Assembly: GCF_020539865.1 (NCBI RefSeq)
Contig: NZ_JAJBQV010000057.1
Span: 1-7,215, forward strand
Source of the DNA: Megasphaera elsdenii
GTDB taxonomy: Bacteria > Bacillota > Negativicutes > Veillonellales > Megasphaeraceae
Reading direction: 5' to 3'
DNA: 7,215 nucleotides
Each line of letters starts with the position of its first letter. Within the stretch, counting starts at the first letter, position 1. A program made the translations under genes and the position numbers. Under the pieces are notes generated by a model, which was not told the origin of the DNA, made no database searches, and saw only the letters and a list, made by a program, of their open reading frames with translations. Below are positions 1 through 6,662 of the stretch, piece after piece.

Positions 1-228
1 TGCTTGGATTTAGACGATATTCCTGTCTATAATCCTGAACAGCCGTATACTGGCACGTTCAGCGGGAAGCGTATCCACCGTGGCTTGTACCAGTTCGCCG
101 ATGGCAGGATTGCCAACGCGGATGTGAATGGAGCATACAACATACTCCGTAAAAGTAAGCAGAACTTCGATTTCGAGGGACTGTGTAAGGGGCTTTTGGA
201 CAGCCCTTTGAGAATAAGGATATCCTGA
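1..228 (+). CDS. tnpB: TnpB-family RNA-guided endonuclease, C-terminal fragment (IS200/IS605)
   Basis: This is the last 75 residues of a TnpB protein whose start lies before the window. TnpB is the RNA-guided DNA endonuclease carried by IS200/IS605 elements. It cuts DNA complementary to a guide in its omega RNA, next to a short transposon-associated motif. The diagnostic stretch is NADVNGAYNI, in which the Asp (visible residue 41) is the third acidic residue of the RuvC-like active site. It is preceded by GKRIHRGLY, typical of the subgroup that lacks the second CxxC of the usual zinc finger; only one Cys is visible here, at the first codon. The stop codon (226-228) falls inside the first stem of the right-end structure, as is usual for these elements. 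Whether the whole gene is intact cannot be judged. The family call is secure, the IS subgroup is not. Confidence 0.88.
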   Translation, partial: CLDLDDIPVYNPEQPYTGTFSGKRIHRGLYQFADGRIANADVNGAYNILRKSKQNFDFEGLCKGLLDSPLRIRIS

Positions 229-318
229 CAGCTAACTCCTTTGGGATAGGTTGTCAGGCGTTAGTCCATGTATCAAACTTCTCAAGAATCTCCCGCTTCT
301 ATAAGCGGGAGAGGTTCA
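224..318 (+). ncRNA. Probable TnpB omega (reRNA) scaffold, 3' part
   Basis: TnpB guide RNAs are made from the transposon right end, overlap the tnpB 3' end, and end in a guide read from flanking DNA. Two structures fit here. The outer stem CCTGACA (224-230) pairs with TGTCAGG (252-258) and contains the tnpB stop codon; a weaker inner helix is possible. The second stem is a perfect 10-bp hairpin, 289-298 with 303-312, closed by the loop CTAT. The scaffold would end at GGTTCA (313-318), with the guide starting at about 319. The true 5' end may lie within tnpB, upstream of 224. The structure is seen in the sequence; the RNA function is inferred from the family. Confidence 0.55.
289..312 (+). repeat. 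Perfect 10-bp right-end hairpin of the IS
   Basis: Bases 289-298 are exactly complementary to 303-312, with a four-base CTAT loop. No T-run follows, so it is not a standard rho-independent terminator. Its position just inside the IS tip fits both the hairpin bound by TnpA and the terminal stem of the TnpB guide RNA. Confidence 0.8.
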
Positions 319-348
319 AAATTAATTGTTAAGGTATTTTATTGGCGT

Positions 349-357
349 AAGGGGGAG
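349..357 (+). promoter_or_regulatory. Ribosome binding site of holB
   Basis: AAGGGGGAG lies 5 nt before the ATG at 363 and fixes that start. It sits outside the IS, in the roughly 44-nt strip between the IS tip and holB. No convincing -35/-10 pair is visible in that strip, so the operon promoter is either inside or upstream of the IS, or weak. Confidence 0.7.
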
Positions 358-362
358 ACATC

Positions 363-1349
363 ATGGACAGGACACTGTTTGATCCGATTATCGGTCATAG
401 CCGCCTGAAGAAACAGTTTGCCCGTCTCATCGACGAAGACCGCATCCCGCACGCCATGATTTTTGCCGGCCCGGCTGGCATCGGCAAGACGATGATGGCC
501 ATTGCCGTCGTGTCGGCCCTGGTCGGCCGCCGGGTCTTTTCCGACCTGGATAGCTGCGAAGGCGAAGCCGTAGCCGGTGATAAAGACGATGCTTTTTATC
601 TGGCTCCCATGGGGGCTATGCTGAAAGTAGACCAGTTCCGCCAGCTCCAAGGGAAACTGGCCCTGCAAGGCGAAGCCGGCCATCGTCGGGTCTGTATCAT
701 CGACCATGTGGAAACGATGAATACGGAATTTGCCAACCGCATGCTGAAAATTTTGGAAGAACCGCCAACCGGCGTCTGCTTCATCTTGATTACAGACCAG
801 CCCGATTTACTGTTGCCGACGATCATCTCCCGCTGTGCCCGCTTTACCTTCGATCCCGTCGGCGACGATGAGATGCGCCAAGGCTTGCGGCGCCTGAAAG
901 GCAAAAGCGGGAATTGGGAAGAAGCCATCCTCTGGGGTGGCGGCATTGTCCGGACTGTCTTATCCTATCTCGATGGAAAGGGGACGGATAAAGCCCATTT
1001 TGCCCTGGATTTTTTGACGATTATGGCGAAGCACGCCTGTCCCTATGCCAAATGGCTGGCTCTATCGGCGGCGCTGACGGATGCAGAAACGACGGAGATT
1101 CTCGGCTGGATCAGCCTTTTTCTCCGCGATATGGCAGTCCTGCGCAGCGGAGCCGGCCGGGACTATATACGTTTAAAAGGATATATCCATGAAATGACTG
1201 AATTATTGCCGTATTGGACGGATGACGCCATCTTTGGTCTGTCCCAGATCCTCGATGAAGGCTTGGAGGCGGTGTCGCGCCACGTCAACGTCCGCCTCGT
1301 CTGGGATTATGTATGCATCCGAGCGATACGGCTTAGAGGAGGATTTTAA
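363..1349 (+). CDS. holB: DNA polymerase III subunit delta' (clamp loader)
   Basis: This 328-residue protein is the delta' subunit of the clamp loader, which helps place the beta sliding clamp on primed DNA in the cytoplasm. It begins with the AAA+ signature IGHSRLKKQ. Walker A is intact (GPAGIGKT, residues 36-43). The Walker B region is VCIIDHVETM (110-119), with Asp-His in place of Asp-Glu, which fits a subunit not expected to hydrolyse ATP. LKILEEPP (128-135) and the SRC motif (156-158), which carries the arginine finger, are both present. The ATG at 363 follows a strong AAGGGGGAG at 349-357. The cysteines of the usual zinc module after Walker A are missing; only Cys65 is there. The stop overlaps the ricT start by one base (TAATG). 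Identity is also supported by the neighbour ricT, a conserved pairing in Bacillota. Confidence 0.93.
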   Translation: MDRTLFDPIIGHSRLKKQFARLIDEDRIPHAMIFAGPAGIGKTMMAIAVVSALVGRRVFSDLDSCEGEAVAGDKDDAFYLAPMGAMLKVDQFRQLQGKLALQGEAGHRRVCIIDHVETMNTEFANRMLKILEEPPTGVCFILITDQPDLLLPTIISRCARFTFDPVGDDEMRQGLRRLKGKSGNWEEAILWGGGIVRTVLSYLDGKGTDKAHFALDFLTIMAKHACPYAKWLALSAALTDAETTEILGWISLFLRDMAVLRSGAGRDYIRLKGYIHEMTELLPYWTDDAIFGLSQILDEGLEAVSRHVNVRLVWDYVCIRAIRLRGGF

Positions 1350-2194
1350 TGATCGTTGTAGGTGTACGTTTTAAACCTGCCGGAAAAGTATACTATTTCG
1401 ACCCCGCTACTATCGAACTCAAACTGGATGACGGTGTCATCGTTGAAACGGCACGGGGCATGGAATTCGGCCATGTCGTCATTGCGCCGCGCAGTGTCGA
1501 TTCGTCGGAAGTCGTCCAGCCGCTGAAGCCGATTATCCGTAAGGCAACGGCCAAGGATTTCCGCCAGGTAGAAAAGAATAAGGAACGGGAAAAGAAGGCT
1601 TTCGGCATCTGCCTGGCGAAGATTGCTAAGCATAAACTGCCCATGAAGCTCATCGATGTCGACTATACCTTCGATATGGGCAAGATTATCTTTTTCTTTA
1701 CTGCTGACGGCCGTATCGATTTTCGCGAACTCGTCCGCGACTTGGCGTCGGTCTTCCGCACGCGCATCGAATTGCGCCAAATCGGCTTGCGCGATGAAGC
1801 CAAGATGATTGGCGGCATCGGTTGCTGCGGCCGACCCTTGTGCTGCGCTACCTTCCTGGGCGACTTCAAACCCGTTTCCATCCGTATGGCTAAAGGTCAG
1901 GGGATGTCCCTCAATCCGACCAAGATTTCCGGAATCTGCGGCCGCCTCATGTGCTGCCTGCGCTATGAAAACCAGCTGTATACGTCGGGGGAATTGAAGT
2001 GCTGCAACTGCCAGCAGAAGAACAGCGAACAGCAGAAGCCGCCGGCTGTAGGCAAACGGGTCATGACCGATGAAGGCGTCGGTACAGTCCTGCGGGTCCA
2101 CATGAAAGACCATACGGTCAAAGTCCAGCTCGAATCGGGACACAATATCAACGTGCCTTGGTCGGACGTAGGAGAAACGGAACATGAACATTGA
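1349..2194 (+). CDS. ricT: PSP1-domain protein, RicT/YaaT family
   Basis: This 281-residue protein matches the PSP1/YaaT family. In Bacillus subtilis, RicT works with RicA and RicF in a cytoplasmic complex that carries Fe-S clusters and steers mRNA maturation by RNase Y; it also affects sporulation and competence. The hallmark cysteines are visible: GCCGRPLCC (Cys159, 160, 165, 166) and CGRLMCCLRYE (Cys197, 202, 203). A further cluster, CCNC (Cys218, 219, 221), follows. The last 50 residues form a small beta-type module beginning VGKRVMTDEG. The ATG overlaps the holB stop by one base and is preceded by AGAGGAGGA (1335-1343) inside holB. The gene lies between holB and trmN6 as in B. subtilis. 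The family is certain. The RNase Y role in this organism is inferred, since ricA and ricF are not in the window. Confidence 0.9.
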   Translation: MIVVGVRFKPAGKVYYFDPATIELKLDDGVIVETARGMEFGHVVIAPRSVDSSEVVQPLKPIIRKATAKDFRQVEKNKEREKKAFGICLAKIAKHKLPMKLIDVDYTFDMGKIIFFFTADGRIDFRELVRDLASVFRTRIELRQIGLRDEAKMIGGIGCCGRPLCCATFLGDFKPVSIRMAKGQGMSLNPTKISGICGRLMCCLRYENQLYTSGELKCCNCQQKNSEQQKPPAVGKRVMTDEGVGTVLRVHMKDHTVKVQLESGHNINVPWSDVGETEHEH

Positions 2195-2918
2195 GTTAGG
2201 CCCGCACGAACGGCTGGATGACCTGGTCCTGGACGGCATGAAAGTCATCCAGCGCGATGACCAATTCTGCTTTTCCCTGGATACGGTCCTCTTGGCCCAT
2301 TTCGGTATCGTACCCCACGGTCCGGCTCTGGACTTGGGAACGGGGACGGCGGCTATCCCCCTCATCTTGACAGCTCGCGGCGCAAAGAAGCTGACGGCAG
2401 TGGAATTTAATCCTGTCATGGCCGATATTGCCCGCCGCAATGTGGCCTTCAATGGCCGGGACGACCGTATTGCCATCGTTGAAGGTGATTACCGCCGTAT
2501 CCGCGAATGGGCGGAAAGCGGTGCTTTTGCCGCTGTTTACGCTAATCCGCCGTACCGCGAAAAGAGCCGCGGTGCCTATAGTGACGTCGACGGCATCCGC
2601 CGGGCCTGCCATGAAGAGACGGCGACCCTCGGTGACGTCCTCGATGCCGTGAAGTATGCCCTGAAATATCACGGCCGCTTCCGCATGGTCCATATTACGG
2701 AGCGCCTGGCCGACATTTTAGAGGCCATGCGCGCCCATGATATCGAGCCCAAAGTATTGCAGATGGTCCATGGCCGTCCCGATAAGAAAGCCAAGCTTTT
2801 CCTCGTCGAGGGAATCCGCGGCGGCAGTCAAGGCTTGGACGTCCTGCCGCCGCTCATCGTCCACAACCCGGACGGGAGCTACAGCGACGCCGTCCTGCGA
2901 TTATATGGGAAGATTTAA
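2184..2918 (+). CDS. trmN6: tRNA1(Val) (adenine(37)-N6)-methyltransferase-type enzyme
   Basis: This 244-residue class I SAM-dependent methyltransferase belongs to the TrmN6/YfiC/YabB family. Characterised members methylate N6 of adenine 37, beside the anticodon of a valine tRNA. The N-terminal FSLDTVLLA (30-38) is typical of the family. The SAM-binding motif I is DLGTGTAAIPL (50-60), and the acidic end of strand 2 is VEFNP (73-77). The catalytic NPPY motif, characteristic of N6-adenine methyltransferases, is at 121-124. The ATG at 2184 lies within the end of ricT, giving an 11-nt overlap. GGAG at 2171-2174 serves as ribosome binding site, so translation is probably coupled. In B. subtilis yabA lies between these two genes; it is absent here. 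The exact tRNA substrate is inferred from homologues. Confidence 0.88.
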   Translation: MNIELGPHERLDDLVLDGMKVIQRDDQFCFSLDTVLLAHFGIVPHGPALDLGTGTAAIPLILTARGAKKLTAVEFNPVMADIARRNVAFNGRDDRIAIVEGDYRRIREWAESGAFAAVYANPPYREKSRGAYSDVDGIRRACHEETATLGDVLDAVKYALKYHGRFRMVHITERLADILEAMRAHDIEPKVLQMVHGRPDKKAKLFLVEGIRGGSQGLDVLPPLIVHNPDGSYSDAVLRLYGKI

Positions 2919-2926
2919 TGCCGGAT

Positions 2927-2932
2927 GGAGGG
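2927..2932 (+). promoter_or_regulatory. Ribosome binding site deciding the rsmI start
   Basis: GGAGGG lies 5 nt before the ATG at 2938. It argues against longer starts in the same open frame, which would run into trmN6, and against the ATG at 2918, which is in another frame. Confidence 0.75.
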
Positions 2933-2937
2933 ATAGT

Positions 2938-3780
2938 ATGCCGGAAGTTTTTCAAAAAGGGACGCTCTATCTTTGCCCGACGCCGATTGGCAATCTCGAG
3001 GACATTACGTACCGCACGGTCCGCTGTCTCCGCGAAGCCGACCTCATTGCGGCAGAAGATACGCGTCACACGAAGCAGCTGCTCATGGCGTATGATATCG
3101 ACACGCCCTTGACCAGCTATCATGAACATAATAAGGCAGAAAAAGGGCCGCAACTCATTGAAAAATTGAAAGACGGCTTGATGATCGCGCTGGTCAGCGA
3201 TGCCGGTATGCCAGCTATCTGTGATCCTGGCAGCGATATGGTCCGCCTGGCTCTGGAAGCCAATCTGCCTATCGTACCCCTTCCCGGAGCCAATGCCGGT
3301 CTAACCGGCCTCATTGCGTCCGGTATGGATACGACGCGTTTTACCTTTATTGGTTTTTTGCCGAAGACCCAGAAACACCGCCTACCTGTCTTGGAATCGG
3401 TAAAAACTTACGAAGGGACGCTCATCTTTTATGAAGCACCTCACCGCATCCAGCAAGTCCTTGGTGAAATGATTGAAGTCCTAGGCGATCGCAAGGCCGT
3501 CCTCTGCCGGGAACTGACCAAGCGGTACGAACAATACCTGCGCGGCAGTCTCAGCAAGTTGCGGGCTGACCTGTCTGAGCAGGGGACGCGCGGTGAATTT
3601 GTCATCCTCGTCGAAGGGGCAGCGGCTGTGGAAAGGGCTGCTTCCGGCGACGTCGATTATGCGTCCCTGGTCCGGGAACTGATGGAACAGGGCGTCGATA
3701 AGAAAGAGGCTATCCGGACTGTCGCCAGACGGTGCGGCGTGCCCAAACGTAGTGTATACCAGGCTGCGCTTAGTTTATAA
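2938..3780 (+). CDS. rsmI: 16S rRNA (cytidine(1402)-2'-O)-methyltransferase
   Basis: This 280-residue enzyme adds the 2'-O-methyl group to C1402 in the decoding centre of 16S rRNA, using SAM. It has the tetrapyrrole-methylase-like fold of RsmI. Visible motifs in order are PTPIGNLEDI (14-23), AEDTRHT (39-45), YHEHNK (61-66), SDAGMPAICDPG (87-98), VPLPGANA (113-120), then YEAPHR, RELTKRYE and GEFVILVEG. The C-terminal tail beginning GVDKKEAIR and containing CGVPKRSVY is the helix-turn-helix-like extension common in this family. The frame is open far upstream, but the start at 2938 is chosen because MPEVFQKGTLYLCPTPIG matches the family N-terminus and GGAGGG (2927-2932) lies 5 nt before it. It starts 19 nt after the trmN6 stop. 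Length is normal. Confidence 0.95.
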   Translation: MPEVFQKGTLYLCPTPIGNLEDITYRTVRCLREADLIAAEDTRHTKQLLMAYDIDTPLTSYHEHNKAEKGPQLIEKLKDGLMIALVSDAGMPAICDPGSDMVRLALEANLPIVPLPGANAGLTGLIASGMDTTRFTFIGFLPKTQKHRLPVLESVKTYEGTLIFYEAPHRIQQVLGEMIEVLGDRKAVLCRELTKRYEQYLRGSLSKLRADLSEQGTRGEFVILVEGAAAVERAASGDVDYASLVRELMEQGVDKKEAIRTVARRCGVPKRSVYQAALSL

Positions 3781-3816
3781 CACCCGGCTCATTTGCCGGT
3801 ATAGGAGGAAAATCCC

Positions 3817-5754
3817 ATGTCTGAAAAAAGAAAGTATTACATTACAACACCTATTTACTATCCAAGTGCCAAACTTCACATCGGGCACACGTACTGCACG
3901 ACCATTGCGGACTCGCTGGCACGGTTCCACCGTCTGCGCGGCGACGACGTCTTTTTCTTGACCGGCTCTGATGAACACGGCCAGAAAATCCAGCGTGCAG
4001 CCGAAGCAAAAGGCGTCAAACCGATTGAATACGTCGACGAAATCGTCGCTCTCTTCCAGCAGCTCTGGAAAAAACTCAATATCTCCAATGATGACTTCAT
4101 CCGCACGACAGAAAAACGCCATGAAAAAGTTGTCCAGGCTTTGATGCAGAAATCCTACGACAACGGCGATATCTATAAAGGCGAATACAAAGGCTGGTAC
4201 TGTACGCCGTGCGAAACATTCTGGCCTGAAAACAAGCTGCCTGAAGGCAAACACATCTGCCCGGACTGCGGCCGCCCGCTGGAACTCGTTTCGGAAGAAG
4301 CGTACTTCCTGAAAATGAACAAATATGCCGACCGCTGGTTGAAATTCATCGACGAAAACCCGGACTTCATCCAGCCGGAATCGCGGCGCAATGAAATGAT
4401 CTCCTTCGTCAAGAGCGGTCTGGAAGACCTCTGCGTATCCCGTACGTCCTTTGACTGGGGCATCAAAGTTCCTTGGGACCCGAAACACGTCGTCTACGTC
4501 TGGTTCGACGCCTTGGTCAACTACGTCACGGCTGCAGGCTATCTCGATGATCCGGAAAAGTTCAAGAAATTCTGGCCGGCTGACCTGCACCTGGTCGGCA
4601 AGGAAATCGTCCGCTTCCACAGCATCATCTGGCCGATCATGCTCATGAGCTGCGGCCTGCCGTTGCCGAAGAAAGTCTTTGGTCACGGCTGGCTCATCGT
4701 CGATGGTACCAAGATGAGTAAATCCTTGGGCAACGTCGTCGACCCGATTCCCCTCATCGACCGCTATGGTGCCGATGCCCTGCGTTACTATCTCCTGAAG
4801 GAAATCCGCCTCGGCCAGGATGGCAACTTCTCCCTGCCGTCGTTCATCAACCGCATCAACTCTGACCTGGCCAACGACTTGGGCAACCTCTTGCAGCGTA
4901 CCCTGGCTATGGTCGAAAAATACGAAGGCGGCGTCGCTGCCGGTCCGACCGTCAAAGAACCTGTCGACGACGATTTGGCAACGTGTGCTGTGGAAACGGC
5001 AAAACGTTTTGAAACCTACATGGATGACATGAAGATCAATGACGCCATTAACGACGTCTGGGCCCTCATTCGCCGCAGCAATAAATATATCGACGAAACG
5101 ACGCCGTGGGTCCTGGCCAAAGACGACGCCAAAGCCCAGCGCCTGCAGACGGTTCTGTACAACCTCCTGGAAGCCCAGCGCATCATTGCGACCCTGGTCA
5201 GCCCCTTCATCCCGGCCAGCGCTGCTGAAATGTGGAAACAGCTCGGGTTAGGTGACTTTGCCGAAGCGAACCTGCCGGCTGCTCAGGAATGGGGCCGTTA
5301 TCCGGCAGATACGAAAGTCTGCAAGGGCCATGCCCTCTTCCCGCGCTATGACTTGAAGGAAGAAGTGGCTGAAGTGGAAGAAGAAAAGAAAGCCGCTCAG
5401 GCCTGCCCGGCTGCTCAGGAACCGACGAAACCGGAAATCACTATCGACGATTTCGGTAAAATCGACCTTCGCGTTGGTAAAATCGTAGCCTGTGAAAAAG
5501 TGCCTAAGGCCAAGAAATTGCTCAAATTGCAAGTCGACCTTGGTACGGAAACGCGCCAGATCGTCAGCGGCATTTCCCTATACTATAAACCGGAAGACCT
5601 CATCGGTCACTGCGTCATCGTCGTCACCAACTTGAAACCGGTCAAGCTCTGCGGCGTCGAATCGAAAGGTATGCTCTTGGCCGCTTCTGACGGCAATGAT
5701 AATCTCCAAGTCGCTTTTGTCGACGGCATGGCACCGGGAAGCCGGGTCCGCTGA
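3817..5754 (+). CDS. metG: Methionyl-tRNA synthetase
   Basis: This 645-residue cytoplasmic class I synthetase charges tRNA-Met, including the initiator, with methionine using ATP. HIGH is at 21-24 and KMSKS at 299-303. The connective domain carries one zinc knuckle: Cys129/Cys132 (CTPC) and Cys148/Cys151 (CPDC). WFDALVNY starts at 229. The helical anticodon-binding domain has the family motif NKYIDETTPW (422-431). After an acidic, Glu/Lys-rich linker comes a C-terminal tRNA-binding OB-fold (about 543-645, starting DFGKIDLRVG) of the Trbp111/EMAP-II type, often present as a dimerisation and tRNA-binding module. AGGAGG (3803-3808) lies 8 nt before the ATG. The gap after rsmI is only 36 nt, too short for a T-box or S-box leader. 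The gene is often called metS in Bacillus. Confidence 0.98.
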   Translation: MSEKRKYYITTPIYYPSAKLHIGHTYCTTIADSLARFHRLRGDDVFFLTGSDEHGQKIQRAAEAKGVKPIEYVDEIVALFQQLWKKLNISNDDFIRTTEKRHEKVVQALMQKSYDNGDIYKGEYKGWYCTPCETFWPENKLPEGKHICPDCGRPLELVSEEAYFLKMNKYADRWLKFIDENPDFIQPESRRNEMISFVKSGLEDLCVSRTSFDWGIKVPWDPKHVVYVWFDALVNYVTAAGYLDDPEKFKKFWPADLHLVGKEIVRFHSIIWPIMLMSCGLPLPKKVFGHGWLIVDGTKMSKSLGNVVDPIPLIDRYGADALRYYLLKEIRLGQDGNFSLPSFINRINSDLANDLGNLLQRTLAMVEKYEGGVAAGPTVKEPVDDDLATCAVETAKRFETYMDDMKINDAINDVWALIRRSNKYIDETTPWVLAKDDAKAQRLQTVLYNLLEAQRIIATLVSPFIPASAAEMWKQLGLGDFAEANLPAAQEWGRYPADTKVCKGHALFPRYDLKEEVAEVEEEKKAAQACPAAQEPTKPEITIDDFGKIDLRVGKIVACEKVPKAKKLLKLQVDLGTETRQIVSGISLYYKPEDLIGHCVIVVTNLKPVKLCGVESKGMLLAASDGNDNLQVAFVDGMAPGSRVR

Positions 5755-6521
5755 TGCTCTTCGATACCCATTGCCACGTCAATGACGGTGCCTATGCAGA
5801 AGACCGCCCGGCCGTGTTCGACCGGGCGGCTGCTGCCGGCGTAGGACTCCTGCTCTGCCCGGCGACGGATATGGAAACGTCGGCTCAGTGTATCGCTCTG
5901 GCCAAGGCGCACGAAGGATTGTATGTAGCCGTCGGCATCCATCCCGAAGAAGCGGCCAAGGCCAAAGACGGCGATGTCGATAGACTGTGCCAATGGATAC
6001 GGACCGAAGAGAAAGTCGTCGCCGTCGGTGAAGTCGGCCTGGATTATCACTGGCCCGAACCGGCCCGGCATGTCCAGCAGGCCGTCTTCATCGACATGGT
6101 CAAACTGGCAGTGGAACTCGACGTGCCCATCATCATCCATGACCGCGAAGCCCATGGCGATACGCTGGACATCCTGCGCCAGTACGGCAAGGGCATCCGC
6201 GGCGTTTTCCACTGCTATTCGGGCAGCTTGGAAATGACGGACGAACTGCTGCGCATGGGTTTCTATTTCGGCTTTGACGGTCCCTTGACTTATCCCAATT
6301 CTAAACGGGCTAAACGCGTTGCATCCCATCTGCCATTGGAGCGCATACTCGTCGAAACGGACTGTCCTTACTTGACGCCCCAGGCTCACCGCGGCCAGCG
6401 CAACGAACCGGCCTACGTCCACTACGTCGCCGAAGAAATCGCCGCTCTGCGGGACATAGACACTGCCGAAGTAGCGCGTGTAACCACGGAAAACGCCAAG
6501 CGACTCTTTGGGATTCCGTAA
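5754..6521 (+). CDS. tatD: TatD-family metal-dependent hydrolase (DNase)
   Basis: This 255-residue TIM-barrel hydrolase belongs to the TatD family (YabD in Bacillus). Characterised members are metal-dependent deoxyribonucleases, some 3'-5' exonucleases linked to DNA repair and quality control; the natural substrate in this lineage is not certain. All metal-site motifs are present: DTHCHV (His6, His8), VGEVGLDY (Glu93), IIIHDREA (His129), FHCYSG (His153) and VETDCPYLTP (Asp203). The ATG overlaps the metG stop by one base (TGATG), and only a weak GGGAAG is seen upstream, so translation probably depends on ribosomes finishing metG. The metG-tatD pairing is a conserved neighbourhood in Bacillota. 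Length is normal for the family, and it is the last gene of the run. Confidence 0.95.
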   Translation: MLFDTHCHVNDGAYAEDRPAVFDRAAAAGVGLLLCPATDMETSAQCIALAKAHEGLYVAVGIHPEEAAKAKDGDVDRLCQWIRTEEKVVAVGEVGLDYHWPEPARHVQQAVFIDMVKLAVELDVPIIIHDREAHGDTLDILRQYGKGIRGVFHCYSGSLEMTDELLRMGFYFGFDGPLTYPNSKRAKRVASHLPLERILVETDCPYLTPQAHRGQRNEPAYVHYVAEEIAALRDIDTAEVARVTTENAKRLFGIP

Positions 6522-6554
6522 CCTGCCATACTCGTAGGAATTGAGGCTACGTTT

Positions 6555-6582
6555 GTAGGGGCTTACACGTGGTAAGCCCTAC
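6555..6582 (+). repeat. REP-like palindrome in the tatD downstream spacer
   Basis: The left arm 6555-6566 (GTAGGGGCTTAC) pairs with 6572-6582 (GTAAGCCCTAC) with one bulged G, giving 11 bp around a 5-nt loop. No T-run follows, so it is not a canonical terminator, though it could still protect the 3' end of the operon mRNA. An alternative 7-bp fold pairs 6566-6572 with 6582-6588. A smaller stem (6533-6537 with 6547-6551) lies just upstream. The 141-nt spacer 6522-6662 shows no convincing promoter. Confidence 0.65.
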
Positions 6583-6650
6583 CATGTGAAATAGAGTAGC
6601 CGCACGAAGGCCAATGGCTTAATGCGACAACTTCCGCTTACTTGTCCATA

Positions 6651-6656
6651 AAGGAG
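6651..6656 (+). promoter_or_regulatory. Ribosome binding site deciding the start of the 90-residue gene
   Basis: AAGGAG lies 6 nt before the ATG at 6663. An in-frame TTG at 6642 would place this site inside the coding region, so the ATG at 6663 is preferred. Confidence 0.8.
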
Positions 6657-6662
6657 AACACC

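Larger units (their letters stand above)
1..318 (+). mobile_element. Right end of an IS200/IS605-family insertion sequence
   Basis: The tnpB 3' end is followed by two stem-loops and the terminal sequence GGTTCA (313-318), which resembles the right-end tips of IS605-group elements. These elements move as single-stranded DNA, with the TnpA transposase recognising subterminal hairpins, so no inverted repeats or target duplications are expected. The left end, and any tnpA, lie outside the window. The right boundary is inferred from the hairpin and tip and could be off by a base or two (318 or 319). The holB ribosome binding site begins only about 30 nt further on, so the element sits directly against a housekeeping operon. 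Confidence 0.75.

Noticed and set aside
319..362. Possible promoter in the strip before holB (TTGTTA at 326, TATTTT at 335)
   Set aside because: The two boxes are only 3 nt apart and neither has a partner at 16-18 nt, so no promoter can be supported.
1346..2476. Long minus-strand open frame (376 codons) opposite ricT and part of trmN6
   Set aside because: It is antisense to two clearly recognised genes, has no recognisable domain, and is explained by codon bias of the plus-strand genes. The same applies to the minus-strand frames at 3775-4686 and 5607-6422.
2737..2937. N-terminal extension of rsmI by 67 codons
   Set aside because: The extension overlaps trmN6 in another frame, matches nothing in the RsmI family, and the ATG at 2938 has its own ribosome binding site.
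3784..3799. Small hairpin between rsmI and metG (CCGGC with GCCGG)
   Set aside because: The stem is only 5 bp with no T-run, and the metG ribosome binding site follows at once. Too weak to call a terminator or attenuator, and the 36-nt gap cannot hold a T-box.
6642..6662. TTG start upstream of the 90-residue gene
   Set aside because: It would put the AAGGAG ribosome binding site inside the coding region and adds residues absent from the family. The ATG at 6663 is better.
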